From the IMG/VR virus record IMGVR_UViG_3300027244_000194, positions 106,562 through 170,561 of that record: a stretch of DNA of 64,000 bases; one strand, written 5' to 3'. Under the pieces are notes generated by a model that made no database searches, was not told where the DNA came from, and saw only the letters and a program-made list of their open reading frames with translations. Below are positions 31,392-40,702 of the stretch, piece by piece (within the stretch, counting starts at the first letter, position 1; every line of letters starts with the position of its first letter). A program made the translations under genes and the position numbers. Source of the DNA: a virus.

Positions 31392-31862
31392 ATGACTATG
31401 GTAAAATATACAAATCGTTACAACGACGTCCACACCTTCACCAAGGTAGATGAAACCAAAATTCTGTGGCAAGGCAACTTTGATCACAGTCGATTCAGTT
31501 GGCCTAATGTTTATAAAGAGGCTTACGAACAATACCGCAAAGATGGCGGTGATCTTCATATTGAGGACTTTAAGAAGGAAGTACACCACTATGACAATGT
31601 CACATTTGAATTTTCTGAAATCTCTAAGAAGTACCGATCACTAGTCTATTCAGATACAAAAACCATCAGTATGGTTGATCCATCTGGCGGTCCTTATGTT
31701 ACTGCTGGCATGGACATGAAGTACTTTGGCGAAGAATTAAAGGGTTTGATCGTTCGATCTTTTACCCCAGCCGAAGAAGGTTATATCGTTAATGTTTATA
31801 ACGAGTTTGACCACCTAGCTGACACCGAAATCATCGGTGGAATTATCAATACCTCAAAATAA
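31392..31862 (+). CDS. Hypothetical protein, 156 aa
   Basis: Not recognised. Mixed alpha/beta, no signal peptide, aromatic-rich N-terminal half (NRYNDVHTFTKVDETKILWQ). It starts a class B unit followed by TspO; the stop overlaps the tspO start (TAATG). Confidence 0.55.
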   Translation: MTMVKYTNRYNDVHTFTKVDETKILWQGNFDHSRFSWPNVYKEAYEQYRKDGGDLHIEDFKKEVHHYDNVTFEFSEISKKYRSLVYSDTKTISMVDPSGGPYVTAGMDMKYFGEELKGLIVRSFTPAEEGYIVNVYNEFDHLADTEIIGGIINTSK

Positions 31863-32326
31863 TGAAGAACTACATTCTCACCCTCATGGCTTTTATGGCT
31901 GTGAACTTTGCAGGGCTTTGGCTCGGTGGTCTTGCAACAGGCCCTGGTGTAACTAGCGACTGGTACACTTCTTTGAATCAAGCGCCTTGGACTCCACCGG
32001 GTTGGGTCTTTGGCTTGGCTTGGACCATTATTGGTGTAACGTTCTCAGTCTTTATGGCCAATGAATGGAGAGATGAAGAGAATCCTCTTCCTTATGCCCT
32101 TTTTCCTGAAGCTCTGCTACTAAACATCTTTTGGAATTACGTGTTCTTTGGCCAACATGTGCTCGGTGCAGCAATCATGATTTCAATACTATCGATCATT
32201 ATTTTTGTAATGGCACACTTTACACGAATCATCAACGGTTGGGGTCGAATGATCTGGATCATGCCGTATCTAATTTGGTTGATGATCGCATCTTCTCTTA
32301 ACTGGTATATTGTAATCATGAACTAA
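31862..32326 (+). CDS. tspO: TspO/MBR-family membrane protein
   Basis: Five hydrophobic helices over 154 residues, with the TspO signature WYTSLNQAPWTPPGWVFGLAW near residue 38 and LNIFWNYVFFGQH near 95. TspO proteins bind porphyrins and affect tetrapyrrole or stress signalling; phage copies are known from marine viruses. Effect on this host is unknown. Confidence 0.9.
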   Translation: MKNYILTLMAFMAVNFAGLWLGGLATGPGVTSDWYTSLNQAPWTPPGWVFGLAWTIIGVTFSVFMANEWRDEENPLPYALFPEALLLNIFWNYVFFGQHVLGAAIMISILSIIIFVMAHFTRIINGWGRMIWIMPYLIWLMIASSLNWYIVIMN

Positions 32327-32327
32327 A

Positions 32328-32768
32328 ATGAAAAAGCTACTTTTAACCCTGCTCGTAGTCCTAACTACAAACCTCTCTGCTCAAATTACTGGGCGAATGA
32401 TCACCGACCATACTTCAACTCAAGACATGGTTTGGTCTGAAGTTGAAAGTAAATACATGTTCTTTAATAAGCTTGCGCGATATGAAGAATACAATATGAT
32501 TGAAACTAATGTCAATCAATCTAACACAGGAAAGATTGTTATTACTGACATTAAGACAAAGGTTACATACACTTTTACGGTTTATCAGGTTAATTACGAT
32601 AAAACCGAAGAAGGAACTGAATTTGTTCGATGCGAATGTATTGAAGTTCAGACTGGCGATCAATGTACTTTTATTTTCACTAAGTATGGTGATCATCGAA
32701 TGGTATCGATTATGATGCCATCTTCTCGATTAGCAGTATTTATGGATGATTTTGGTGACGAAGAATGA
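32328..32768 (+). CDS. Secreted hypothetical protein, 146 aa
   Basis: Cleavable signal peptide (MKKLLLTLLVVLTTNLSAQ) with the SAQ end typical of Bacteroidota. The mature part is beta-rich (KIVITDIKTKVTYTFTVYQV). Not recognised. It overlaps the next secreted protein gene by 4 bases, giving an operon of three exported products. Confidence 0.65.
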   Translation: MKKLLLTLLVVLTTNLSAQITGRMITDHTSTQDMVWSEVESKYMFFNKLARYEEYNMIETNVNQSNTGKIVITDIKTKVTYTFTVYQVNYDKTEEGTEFVRCECIEVQTGDQCTFIFTKYGDHRMVSIMMPSSRLAVFMDDFGDEE

Positions 32769-33694
32769 AAAAGATTTTACTAGCCCTTTTATTAGCAGTA
32801 AATAGTACTGCTTTTGCGTCACACATCTTAGGTGGAATGTTGGCCATGACTCATGATCCAACTTCTCAACCTAACAATCAGTCAGTTGCTCTATATCTTA
32901 TTACGGACCCGCAGGGAATCTTACCCGCAAGCCAAACAGTCGCAGTTTATATTGAGAACAATAGCTTCTATCTGTTCTCAGAGAACGTAACAGTCACTCT
33001 AACAAGTACTGACACAATGGCGGATGGTAATCTATTGTCAACCTACGTCAGTGGATACAAGCAGTTTTACATGAGTAAGTACCGCTTCATCTATTCACAT
33101 TGTTGCCGAGGCATGACTGTTAATGCATCAAATTCTTTTACTAGTGATTTCTTGATTGCTCTTGATGTTGATCGTTTGAATGCAGTGAATAATAACACTC
33201 CGATGCCAAACTATCTACCAACATGTAGGATGCCACAGAACTTTACCAGTGTGATTGACTTAAAAGCTTTGATCAACGATAACCTGTTTGAGAATGATTC
33301 TATTCAATATGAAATGTGGGATGCTTTAGGTCAACATGCAAACAACACCTTTGTGCCATTAGCGCCATTCAACCAATTAACAAGTTATGGTATTTACACA
33401 ATGGGTGGTGGTATGATTAATTGGACACCATCAACCGTTGGTAACTTTGTTACAGGTTATAAACTAACAGAATGGAGAAGTGGTGGTATTAAAGCATCAC
33501 AGTGCTACGTTCAAATGACGTACACCATCACACCGTCTTCGATTGGTATTACTGAGTTTGAAAGAGAAAAGAAGGTTCTAGGCGTTTATGATATGCTTGG
33601 GCGTTATATTCAAAAGGATATGGAATATCTTCCAAGCGGTCAATTATATCTAGTTGAATATAATACCGGATTTGAAAAAATCTTTGTCCAGTGA
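32765..33694 (+). CDS. Secreted protein with T9SS type A-like C-terminal domain
   Basis: Signal peptide MKKILLALLLAVNSTAFA, then SHILGGML, the start of a Bacteroidota surface-protein family also seen in the next gene. The last 50 residues (GVYDMLGRYIQ, LPSGQLYLVEY) look like the type IX secretion sorting domain (Por_Secre_tail). 309 residues. Probably displayed on the host surface through the host T9SS; a receptor-blocking role is inference. Confidence 0.75.
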   Translation: MKKILLALLLAVNSTAFASHILGGMLAMTHDPTSQPNNQSVALYLITDPQGILPASQTVAVYIENNSFYLFSENVTVTLTSTDTMADGNLLSTYVSGYKQFYMSKYRFIYSHCCRGMTVNASNSFTSDFLIALDVDRLNAVNNNTPMPNYLPTCRMPQNFTSVIDLKALINDNLFENDSIQYEMWDALGQHANNTFVPLAPFNQLTSYGIYTMGGGMINWTPSTVGNFVTGYKLTEWRSGGIKASQCYVQMTYTITPSSIGITEFEREKKVLGVYDMLGRYIQKDMEYLPSGQLYLVEYNTGFEKIFVQ

Positions 33695-33699
33695 TAAGT

Positions 33700-35760
33700 A
33701 TGAAAAAGTTCTTATTGGGTCTCTTTATGATCCTCGGTCTAATGACCCAAGCAAGTCACCTTTCAGGCGGTGACATTCAATACCGCTATATTGGCGATTC
33801 AACTGGCGTGGCCAGACAGTACAAGGTAATCCTGCGAGTTTATAGAGATGTCACAGGAATCGGCATGCCTACGACCGAAACGGTTACAGTTTCATCAAAC
33901 TGTTATGCAAACATTAACGTTCCTATGACTCTACAAGCGGGTTCAGGATTGGTTGCTCCAACATTGTTTGATTGTGTAACAGTAGGTAGCGCTGGAACCA
34001 AAACACTTGAAATTTATACTTATAAAGGGTATGTAACACTACCAGGCGCTTGTTCCACATTTAAGTTTTGGTACTCTAATTGCTGTAGACCAGGTGGTAT
34101 AACAAACATTAATACCTCAAATGGATTTGGTAATGATGGCTTTTTCTTCGATGCAAACCTAGATAACATGTTAGGTGAGAATTCTTCACCAATCTTTATA
34201 TCTGAACCTGTTCGTGCATTTTGTGTGGGTAATGCATTTAATTGGGCACAGAAGAGCGTTGAGTATGATGGCGACAGCGTTCATTATGAAATGATAAACT
34301 GTAGAGAGAATGCGTATCCTAATCAAACTAACATTCCATTTGATGCAGGTTGGTCAGCAACTCAGCCAGTAACTTCAACCTATTTTAATCTGAATCCAAA
34401 GACTGGAACCATTTCATTCTTGCCAACTCAGCAAGAGATTGATGTGATGAGCATTAAGATTACTGAATACAGGTATGATTCACTCTATTATATCTGGTAT
34501 CAAGTCGGTTCAGCGTCAAGAGATATGATGATCTCTATTTCAGCTAACTGTTCACCGGCAGCATCTCAAGGCGTAGTGTTGGATTACAACTATCCAGGAC
34601 AATACATTGATTCAGTTACGATGTTACCTGCGATTGATTATGATTGTGGAGATTCAGTGATTGATTTGAACTTCTTGGTTAAATTAGATTGTGAATCTAT
34701 TTCAGAGGATGGAACTGATTTCCGATTAACTAATCCATTGGGTCAACCAATTCCAATCAGTAAACTTTCTGCAACATGTGATGTGAACGGCGAAACTCAA
34801 GCCATTCGAGTTCATCTATTCAAACCATTGTTGGTAAATGGCAGATACTTCCTCTATTCAAAGACCGGTAACGATGGAAACACCCTAACCAATAAGTGTG
34901 GATTCCCAATGAACGAGTTCGACACGTTGGTTATCATTGTAGATGATTGTTTTGAACCAGTGTGGGATTTTAAGAATGTGAGCGTGGTAAATGATAACCA
35001 CACTACTCTACAATGGACAAGAGATTCTACATCATTCGATACAACATATTTTGACGGATACGGTATTTGGAGATGGGATGGAACTCAGTATCAATTCCGC
35101 CAGTTGGTTACTAATTGGAAGAAAAAGCACTACGATGATCTAACTGCCACTAATGTTGGCAATCAAACATATTCGTATAAGATTGACTTTAGATACAGTG
35201 GATTTACATTCGGACCTTCAGATTCAATTCATTCTATTTGGCTAAGAGGTAGCGGTGAATGTGATTCATTGTATTTGATTTGGAATCAATACAACGGTTG
35301 GCCAACTCCACAATATGATGTTTACATAAACTATCAAAACCAGTGGATCAAGTGGAACGATATTGCAATCACCGACACAACATACTGCATGAAATCCGAT
35401 ACTTTGGAGGTGGGCAATTATGATGTGAAAGTTGTTACCACAAATGGAGGATACACTTCAGAGAGTAACTATGTCAGATGTGTTCAACCCGAACCTCCTT
35501 ATGTCGTAATTCCTAACGTCATTACTCCAAACGGAGATGGTATAAATGATATGCTTACAATTCAAAATCTAATGAATTGGGACAATAGAGCATTAACCAT
35601 CTTTAATCGATGGGGAGGTATTGTCTTCAAGACTGAGGACTATCGAAACGACTGGAACGGTAGTGGAGTATCAGATGGAGTGTATTTTGGAGTTCTAGTA
35701 ATATCCGACAGTGGAAGATTAGAAACATACAACTTCATAGTAACCGTTCTGAGCGAATAG
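33700..35760 (+). CDS. Large secreted protein with gliding-type (CHU_C) sorting domain
   Basis: 686 residues from ATG 33700 (a GTG at 33691 is possible). Signal peptide ending TQASHLSGG. The SHLSGGDIQYRYIG opening and central FKFWYSNCCRPGGI are shared with the 32765 product (YRFIYSHCCRGM), so the two are related. A fibronectin-like region lies near 430-590. The C-terminus NVITPNGDGINDML plus FNRWGGIVFKTEDYRNDW is the type B T9SS sorting domain of gliding-associated proteins. It would require the host T9SS; it is likely host-derived. Confidence 0.88.
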   Translation: MKKFLLGLFMILGLMTQASHLSGGDIQYRYIGDSTGVARQYKVILRVYRDVTGIGMPTTETVTVSSNCYANINVPMTLQAGSGLVAPTLFDCVTVGSAGTKTLEIYTYKGYVTLPGACSTFKFWYSNCCRPGGITNINTSNGFGNDGFFFDANLDNMLGENSSPIFISEPVRAFCVGNAFNWAQKSVEYDGDSVHYEMINCRENAYPNQTNIPFDAGWSATQPVTSTYFNLNPKTGTISFLPTQQEIDVMSIKITEYRYDSLYYIWYQVGSASRDMMISISANCSPAASQGVVLDYNYPGQYIDSVTMLPAIDYDCGDSVIDLNFLVKLDCESISEDGTDFRLTNPLGQPIPISKLSATCDVNGETQAIRVHLFKPLLVNGRYFLYSKTGNDGNTLTNKCGFPMNEFDTLVIIVDDCFEPVWDFKNVSVVNDNHTTLQWTRDSTSFDTTYFDGYGIWRWDGTQYQFRQLVTNWKKKHYDDLTATNVGNQTYSYKIDFRYSGFTFGPSDSIHSIWLRGSGECDSLYLIWNQYNGWPTPQYDVYINYQNQWIKWNDIAITDTTYCMKSDTLEVGNYDVKVVTTNGGYTSESNYVRCVQPEPPYVVIPNVITPNGDGINDMLTIQNLMNWDNRALTIFNRWGGIVFKTEDYRNDWNGSGVSDGVYFGVLVISDSGRLETYNFIVTVLSE

Positions 35761-35763
35761 ACG

Positions 35764-35793
35764 GATGAAACTTTACGTTCTATTATAGTATAA
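35764..35793 (+). promoter_or_regulatory. Class B promoter-like element
   Basis: GATGAAACTTTACG then TATAGTATAACC, 21 bases before ATG 35814. Confidence 0.5.
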
Positions 35794-35813
35794 CCATCCT
35801 AAGCGAATAGGAT

Positions 35814-35987
35814 ATGAAATTAGAATTCTTCAACATCTGGAGTCAAACGTATTTGACTCCAACGGTCAAGATCACTCATGACCGACTACTAAATGGTTTT
35901 CACGAAGTGCAATTGATCTGGTTGAAGTGGGGCGTGTCACTAATGTTTAACGAAAAGGGCAATAACGATAAAAGCTGGTTTATATGA
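35814..35987 (+). CDS. Small hypothetical protein, 57 aa
   Basis: Not recognised. Aromatic-rich single domain (FFNIWSQTYLTPTVKITHD). First gene of a class B unit; it overlaps the next start by ATGA. Confidence 0.5.
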   Translation: MKLEFFNIWSQTYLTPTVKITHDRLLNGFHEVQLIWLKWGVSLMFNEKGNNDKSWFI

Positions 35988-36664
35988 GCATTATTAATCC
36001 TGATTTATGGTACAAGATAAAGGGCAAATCGACCAAGATCGAGAGCAAGTTCAAGCATATTGACACTCGTAGTCGAAGCCAAAAGTTGAAGGACTTTGGT
36101 CAATCTCTTCTATTTTGGAAAGGCCGCAAACGCGTTCTGATCCACACTCGCGATTTGGAATGGTCCGATCTTCGTTACATCTTCTTTCCATCTAAGTTGG
36201 AACGTTATGGTTACATGAACATTACGTTCTATCAAGAAGATAGTCCATACTATCGAGCTCTGATGCCACTGGTATTAGCAATGGATTATGAAGCAAAACC
36301 AAAGTGGTGCCCTAGATGGTTCTTACGTTTCTTACACGTGTTTGGAGATGATAAATCAGTGGTTCGAGTTCGTAATCATAGATTGAGCAATTTGCATCGT
36401 AAACTGACTAAGGGTATTCAGTTCTGGGATTGGAAGACTAAATGGTATAATTATGACCTTCGTATTTCTATTAGTGGGCCAAACCACTTACAGGATCTTG
36501 CTGATGATATTGAACACGGATATTATTCTCGTGGAAGACAAAAAGAGTTAGTTGAACAAATCTTAAAATTAGATCCGAATGCTTCAATCATCTGGGGTAG
36601 TATTGAACGATTTGAAGAACAGTTAGAAAAATTAGAACAAGCCGTTAACACCATCAAGGAATGA
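35984..36664 (+). CDS. Hypothetical protein, 226 aa
   Basis: Not recognised. Basic, Trp/Tyr-rich, with a helical C-terminal part (QLEKLEQAVNTIKE). No signal peptide. Overlaps both neighbours. Confidence 0.6.
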   Translation: MSIINPDLWYKIKGKSTKIESKFKHIDTRSRSQKLKDFGQSLLFWKGRKRVLIHTRDLEWSDLRYIFFPSKLERYGYMNITFYQEDSPYYRALMPLVLAMDYEAKPKWCPRWFLRFLHVFGDDKSVVRVRNHRLSNLHRKLTKGIQFWDWKTKWYNYDLRISISGPNHLQDLADDIEHGYYSRGRQKELVEQILKLDPNASIIWGSIERFEEQLEKLEQAVNTIKE

Positions 36665-36861
36665 AAAACATCTGGGTAGTAACTGCACATCGTACCACTT
36701 TAAGTGAACATTCTTATGTGGTTGGTGTGTATGAGGATTTTGAAGATGCTAAAAAAGCAGCTAACATTGAACAATACAACCGAGGCGACAAATACGATAT
36801 GGACATTAATGGATATGGTCTTAACAAACTTCCAGAAGAAATTATTGATAACGAGATATGA
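36661..36861 (+). CDS. Small hypothetical protein, 66 aa
   Basis: Compact alpha/beta pattern (NIWVVTAHRTTLSEHSYVVG, then FEDAKKAANIEQYN). Not recognised. Coupled by 4-base overlaps on both sides. Confidence 0.55.
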   Translation: MKNIWVVTAHRTTLSEHSYVVGVYEDFEDAKKAANIEQYNRGDKYDMDINGYGLNKLPEEIIDNEI

Positions 36862-37094
36862 AAGCAGTTTTAGAATTTGATTTTAACGGTGATAACTTTG
36901 ACCGCACTGAATTTGAAGATGCCATTAATGGTGGTAAATGGAAAATGGCAATGTGGGAATTGGATCAAGATTTACGAGCTCGAAGCAAGTACTCATCGGA
37001 TAAAGATGACCCAAAGGTAGTGGAAGCCTATTACAAACTTCGCGATGACATTCGAGAAATTATGCACAATCACAATTTAACATTTAACGATTAA
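36858..37094 (+). CDS. Small hypothetical protein, 78 aa
   Basis: Begins with a beta-strand and acidic turn (AVLEFDFNGDNFDRTEFEDA) followed by helices. It resembles small phage proteins with an AVLEFDFN start, but I know no function. It overlaps the nuclease gene by one base. Confidence 0.55.
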   Translation: MKAVLEFDFNGDNFDRTEFEDAINGGKWKMAMWELDQDLRARSKYSSDKDDPKVVEAYYKLRDDIREIMHNHNLTFND

Positions 37095-37690
37095 TGAAAA
37101 GATTAGGTCTTTTATTACTGTCACTGATTGCGCTTCAAGGCTGTGCGCAACAGTACACTGATTACAACGGAGTAGAATGGTATTCAACCTATATGGATGG
37201 GTTGTATTCTCAAGAGCTTGAGCAACCCTTGGTGGTTAATTACATTATCCTATGTACAGAGGGTGATGCAACACGAAACGGTTTGGATTTCTATAAACCA
37301 GATTACATCCATACTTCTGATGATGCAGATTATTATAAGAACGAATGGGACAAAGGTCATTTAGCTCCTGCGGCTGATTACAAATGTGATCAAGATGCAA
37401 TGGATGCAACCTTTACGTACTTAAATTGTGCTCTACAACAGGAGAAGCTGAATAGAACCACCTGGAAGTATTTAGAAGAGTTTGAGAGAGATCTTACAGA
37501 GTTTGGAGATGTTACCGTTACTATCGAAGTTGACTTCTCAGATTCACCTAAAAGAGTTCTAGCAGGTGCCGCGATTCCAGAAGGTTTTTACAAGCAGATC
37601 ATGGTAGGAGATACAATGATGTGTTTTTGGTTCCCTAATAAAGTTCCAACCAGTTCAGATTTTCGTGATTATGAATGTGATTGCCGATAA
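37094..37690 (+). CDS. Lipid-anchored DNA/RNA non-specific endonuclease
   Basis: Signal peptide with lipobox (LLLLSLIALQGCAQQ). The catalytic motif WDKGHLAPAADY near residue 95 corresponds to DRGH of NucA/EndoG nucleases, with Lys for Arg. TYLNCALQQEKLNRTTWKYLE supplies the metal-binding Asn and NxxxW..E blocks. 198 residues. A nuclease exported and anchored in the envelope could degrade DNA of competing phages as it enters, or external DNA; this is inference. Confidence 0.85.
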   Translation: MKRLGLLLLSLIALQGCAQQYTDYNGVEWYSTYMDGLYSQELEQPLVVNYIILCTEGDATRNGLDFYKPDYIHTSDDADYYKNEWDKGHLAPAADYKCDQDAMDATFTYLNCALQQEKLNRTTWKYLEEFERDLTEFGDVTVTIEVDFSDSPKRVLAGAAIPEGFYKQIMVGDTMMCFWFPNKVPTSSDFRDYECDCR

Positions 37691-38099
37691 CGGAATGCAG
37701 CTACTTACTTCACAGTTAATTAAAAAGGGTGACCTTGGGTTTCACGGCAATTTGTTTGGTGGAATTCTAATGGCGTGGATCGATACCGCGGCCGCTGCTT
37801 ATGCAATGGAAGTGTGTCGAAATCGTCGAATGGTTACCATCTGCATCGATGAGTGTGTGTTCAAGAAACCAGCCAAAGAGGGTTCAATGTTGAAAATCTA
37901 CGGTAAGGTTATGAATATCGGTTCAACCTCAATCAAAATGATGTTAGAAGCTAGAGCGTATAACGTTTACACTCAAGACGAAGACATTATTCTATCAACA
38001 TCAATTACATTCGTTCGAATCGACGAAGACGGTAACCCAATTCCAATCGCTGAAAAAGTTAAACAGCGATGGTTGGATGGAGAATTTGAAACAAAATAA
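37671..38099 (+). CDS. Hotdog-fold acyl-CoA thioesterase-like
   Basis: NLFGGILMAWIDTAAAAYAME near residue 28 is the active-site region of YciA/BFIT-type thioesterases (H/NxxGGxxMxxxD), and CIDECVFKKPAKEGSMLKIYG follows. 142 residues. It may alter acyl-CoA pools or membrane lipids. ATG 37671 chosen, overlapping the nuclease gene by 20 bases. Confidence 0.8.
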   Translation: MNVIADNGMQLLTSQLIKKGDLGFHGNLFGGILMAWIDTAAAAYAMEVCRNRRMVTICIDECVFKKPAKEGSMLKIYGKVMNIGSTSIKMMLEARAYNVYTQDEDIILSTSITFVRIDEDGNPIPIAEKVKQRWLDGEFETK

Positions 38100-38138
38100 A
38101 ATCGGGCTATATAATCTATAATCTTTAAAATAGAGAGC

Positions 38139-38357
38139 ATGCAACTTACACTTGAACGTCTTAATGGTGAATATCTTTCATGGGCTGTTGAATTCGGTGA
38201 GGGTAGAAACAACAATGACATTCGATTCGGTCAAATGATTCATAACAAGTATGATCTACCCGGTAAGGTTGACGTATTCTATATTGAAGGAACTGAAAGA
38301 GCTTATACAAGTCTTCTAGCTTACGTTGAAGAAGACAAAATTCAGAACACATTATGA
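38139..38357 (+). CDS. Small hypothetical protein, 72 aa
   Basis: Not recognised. Soluble alpha/beta. Preceded by CTATATAATCTATAATC, a likely promoter -10 (38104-38120). Overlaps the dehydrogenase gene by ATGA. Confidence 0.5.
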   Translation: MQLTLERLNGEYLSWAVEFGEGRNNNDIRFGQMIHNKYDLPGKVDVFYIEGTERAYTSLLAYVEEDKIQNTL

Positions 38358-39289
38358 GAGATCAATACGCATTACAAACAAATCAAAAACAAATGGGATA
38401 TACCAAAACACCAGTAGGTATCATTGGCCAAGGCTTTGTTGGCACGGCCGTTCGAGTTGGATTAGATAATGAATTCAATGTCATGACATACGATAAGTAT
38501 GAGACAAATAAAACAACTCACCAACCTGCTGAAATTCTTCGCAAGTGTGAGGTTGTATTTGTTTGCGTTCCAACTCCGATGGATCTTGAAACCGGTGAAT
38601 GTCACACTGGAATCGTTGAATCAGTGGTTGCAGAACTAGATGCGCTTGCAACTCTTCTCCATGATGCAGGTGAATTGAACCACCCAATCACTTTAGTGGT
38701 AAAATCAACCGTACCTCCGGGTACAACAAAATTCTTGAACGATCATCGTTCAGAGTACGTTAACGTAACATTTAATCCTGAGTTCTTGACTGAAGCTAAC
38801 GCTATTCAAGATTTTATGAATCAGGATCGAATCATCCTTGGTGGCGAGCCGGCAGCCCTCGAACCAGTGGTTGACGTATTTCAAACAGCATTTCCAGGCG
38901 TGCCAATTCAAACGACCGATTCAACTACAGCTGAAATGGTCAAATACACCACCAACACCTTTCTATCGGTCAAGGTCAGTTTTGCAAACGAGATCTATGA
39001 TCTATGTAAAGCCAGTCACGTTGACTACAGTAAAATGATTGAACTAGCTAAACTTGACAAGCGTCTTGGAGGTTCACATTGGATGGTTCCAGGTCCTGAC
39101 GGTGACCGTGGCTTCGGAGGCCATTGTTTCCCTAAGGACCTTACCGCCCTTCGATATGTAGCATCACAATTTGAAGTTCAAACGCCTGTTCTTGACGGTG
39201 CAAATGAAACAAACAACCGAGTTCGTGCTAATAGAGACTGGGAAGAGCAAGAAGGTCGTGCGGTGATAAATAAATTACAAGTTAAATGA
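38354..39289 (+). CDS. Nucleotide-sugar dehydrogenase, short form
   Basis: GIIGQGFVGTAVRVGL binds NAD; FVCVPTPMD, VVKSTVPPGTT, VTFNPEFLTEANA and catalytic GGHCFPKDLTAL match the UDP-glucose/GDP-mannose dehydrogenase family. At 311 residues it lacks most of the C-terminal UDP-binding domain of the usual 400-450. It still keeps the active-site Cys, so it may use a different substrate or partner. It makes sugar acids for glycans. Confidence 0.88.
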   Translation: MRDQYALQTNQKQMGYTKTPVGIIGQGFVGTAVRVGLDNEFNVMTYDKYETNKTTHQPAEILRKCEVVFVCVPTPMDLETGECHTGIVESVVAELDALATLLHDAGELNHPITLVVKSTVPPGTTKFLNDHRSEYVNVTFNPEFLTEANAIQDFMNQDRIILGGEPAALEPVVDVFQTAFPGVPIQTTDSTTAEMVKYTTNTFLSVKVSFANEIYDLCKASHVDYSKMIELAKLDKRLGGSHWMVPGPDGDRGFGGHCFPKDLTALRYVASQFEVQTPVLDGANETNNRVRANRDWEEQEGRAVINKLQVK

Positions 39290-39483
39290 AAAAGTTACTA
39301 AGGAATCCAGAAAAAGGCAGCATCGCAGGTGTTTGTCAAGGTCTTGGATTTTATTTTAATACAGATCCAATCCTAGTAAGAGCAGCGTTTGTTCTTTCAG
39401 GATTACTATTCCCTCCGGGAGCAATCATAACTTACGTTGCTCTTTGGGTCTTAACACCAAAGTTTTCAACTAAAAGAAAATGA
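39286..39483 (+). CDS. PspC-domain membrane protein, 65 aa
   Basis: KLLRNPEKGSIAGVCQGLGFYFNTDP then two helices (VRAAFVLSGLLFPPGAIITYVALWVL) make a complete PspC domain. In bacteria PspC senses or counters envelope stress. A phage copy could stabilise the membrane during infection. Overlaps both neighbours by 4 bases. Confidence 0.88.
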   Translation: MKKLLRNPEKGSIAGVCQGLGFYFNTDPILVRAAFVLSGLLFPPGAIITYVALWVLTPKFSTKRK

Positions 39484-39938
39484 GAAATTTACTAGCATAT
39501 TGGTCAGAGTTCTTTTCAGAGATAAAAATCTGGTGGAGATTCCGTAAAGCCGCTCAACAGAGCGAAAAGTTGCTTAATGATAACGGTATGCGGGTTGATT
39601 GGTTAGGGCGAATTTACACCATCGTTAACATGCCTGAAGAGGTTCAAACTAACATGGAAGTCGTTCAACAGGGTTGGGTCATTGGTCAATTAAAACCAAT
39701 GAATACCGTTCTATTCCAAATCGGTATTGCTGATTACGCATACCCTTCAATTTCAAAGGTTCCTGATTCAGCTTCATTCTTAGTTGTGATGTGGCCCGAA
39801 TTAGACAATCTAAATATTTGGAAATTCTTATGGCAGTCCATGGTTACTTCTTTAATCGTAACCTCGATTTATTGGGCCATACAAGGACTTATCTGGTTAG
39901 ATATTCCTACAATTGTAAATAATTTGAAGGGTGCATAG
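39480..39938 (+). CDS. Membrane-associated hypothetical protein, 152 aa
   Basis: Amphipathic N-terminus, soluble middle, and a C-terminal hydrophobic stretch (MVTSLIVTSIYWAIQGLIWL). Not recognised. Lies directly after PspC. Confidence 0.55.
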   Translation: MRNLLAYWSEFFSEIKIWWRFRKAAQQSEKLLNDNGMRVDWLGRIYTIVNMPEEVQTNMEVVQQGWVIGQLKPMNTVLFQIGIADYAYPSISKVPDSASFLVVMWPELDNLNIWKFLWQSMVTSLIVTSIYWAIQGLIWLDIPTIVNNLKGA

Positions 39939-40674
39939 TATTCGACGCAAACAGGTCAATGGCCGTAGATATTACGAAGTAAAGGAGAATGAGACTGGTA
40001 AAATCATCGGTCTCTTTCCTTCTATCACCACCGTTCTTGGTGAAACTTCAGATAAGTCAGGTCTTGATGAATGGAGAAAGAGAGTTGGAGAAGAAGAGGC
40101 CAACCGTATCTCGTCACTGTCGTTAGGTCGAGGTAACATCTTACATCGATTACTTGAGTTATATAAGCCCTTAGAAGGGGAGCCTGAGGAGCGTCTAGAA
40201 CTCTTGAAGGCACTAATGCATAAGGACAAAGAGATCAAGAAACACATTGATTACGTTCAAGATGGTTGGGATTTCTTTATGAAGTTCTGGCATAATCATT
40301 CTCGATACTTTGATCGAGTAAAACGAGTGATTGAGGCTGAAACCTTTCTTTGGTCTGCAAAGGGCGGAGGTTATGCTGGAACCACTGATAACGTCTCTGA
40401 AATGATTGATGGTAAAATCCTGATCATTGATTATAAGAACTCTCGCAAACCTAAGAGAGATGAATGGATTCAAGATTACTTTATGCAGGCTGCAGCGTAT
40501 TGGGTTGCATATTGGGAGCGAAGCGGCGTAAAACCTGATGGAGCTGAAATTTGGATCGCTAACGAGATTGACAATATGCCTCAAACGTTCACTCTAACGA
40601 ATGAAGACATTAAGTATTACTTTACCCTTTTCACTGAAAGGTTGAAGGCTTATAAAGAAACAGTGAATATATAA
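39931..40674 (+). CDS. RecB-family PD-(D/E)XK nuclease
   Basis: Core motif: conserved His in GRGNILHRLLE near 66, GTTDNVSEMID near 150 (Asp), IIDYKNS near 168 (DxK), and the QAAAYWVAYW helix near 190 (QxxxY). These are the Cas4/RecB nuclease motifs. 247 residues. Start is GTG 39931, overlapping the previous stop. Likely role in recombination or DNA end processing. The stop codon lies in AATATATAA. Confidence 0.82.
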   Translation: MHSIRRKQVNGRRYYEVKENETGKIIGLFPSITTVLGETSDKSGLDEWRKRVGEEEANRISSLSLGRGNILHRLLELYKPLEGEPEERLELLKALMHKDKEIKKHIDYVQDGWDFFMKFWHNHSRYFDRVKRVIEAETFLWSAKGGGYAGTTDNVSEMIDGKILIIDYKNSRKPKRDEWIQDYFMQAAAYWVAYWERSGVKPDGAEIWIANEIDNMPQTFTLTNEDIKYYFTLFTERLKAYKETVNI

Positions 40675-40702
40675 TCAAGTGTAAATTAAAAACATCACTA
40701 TT

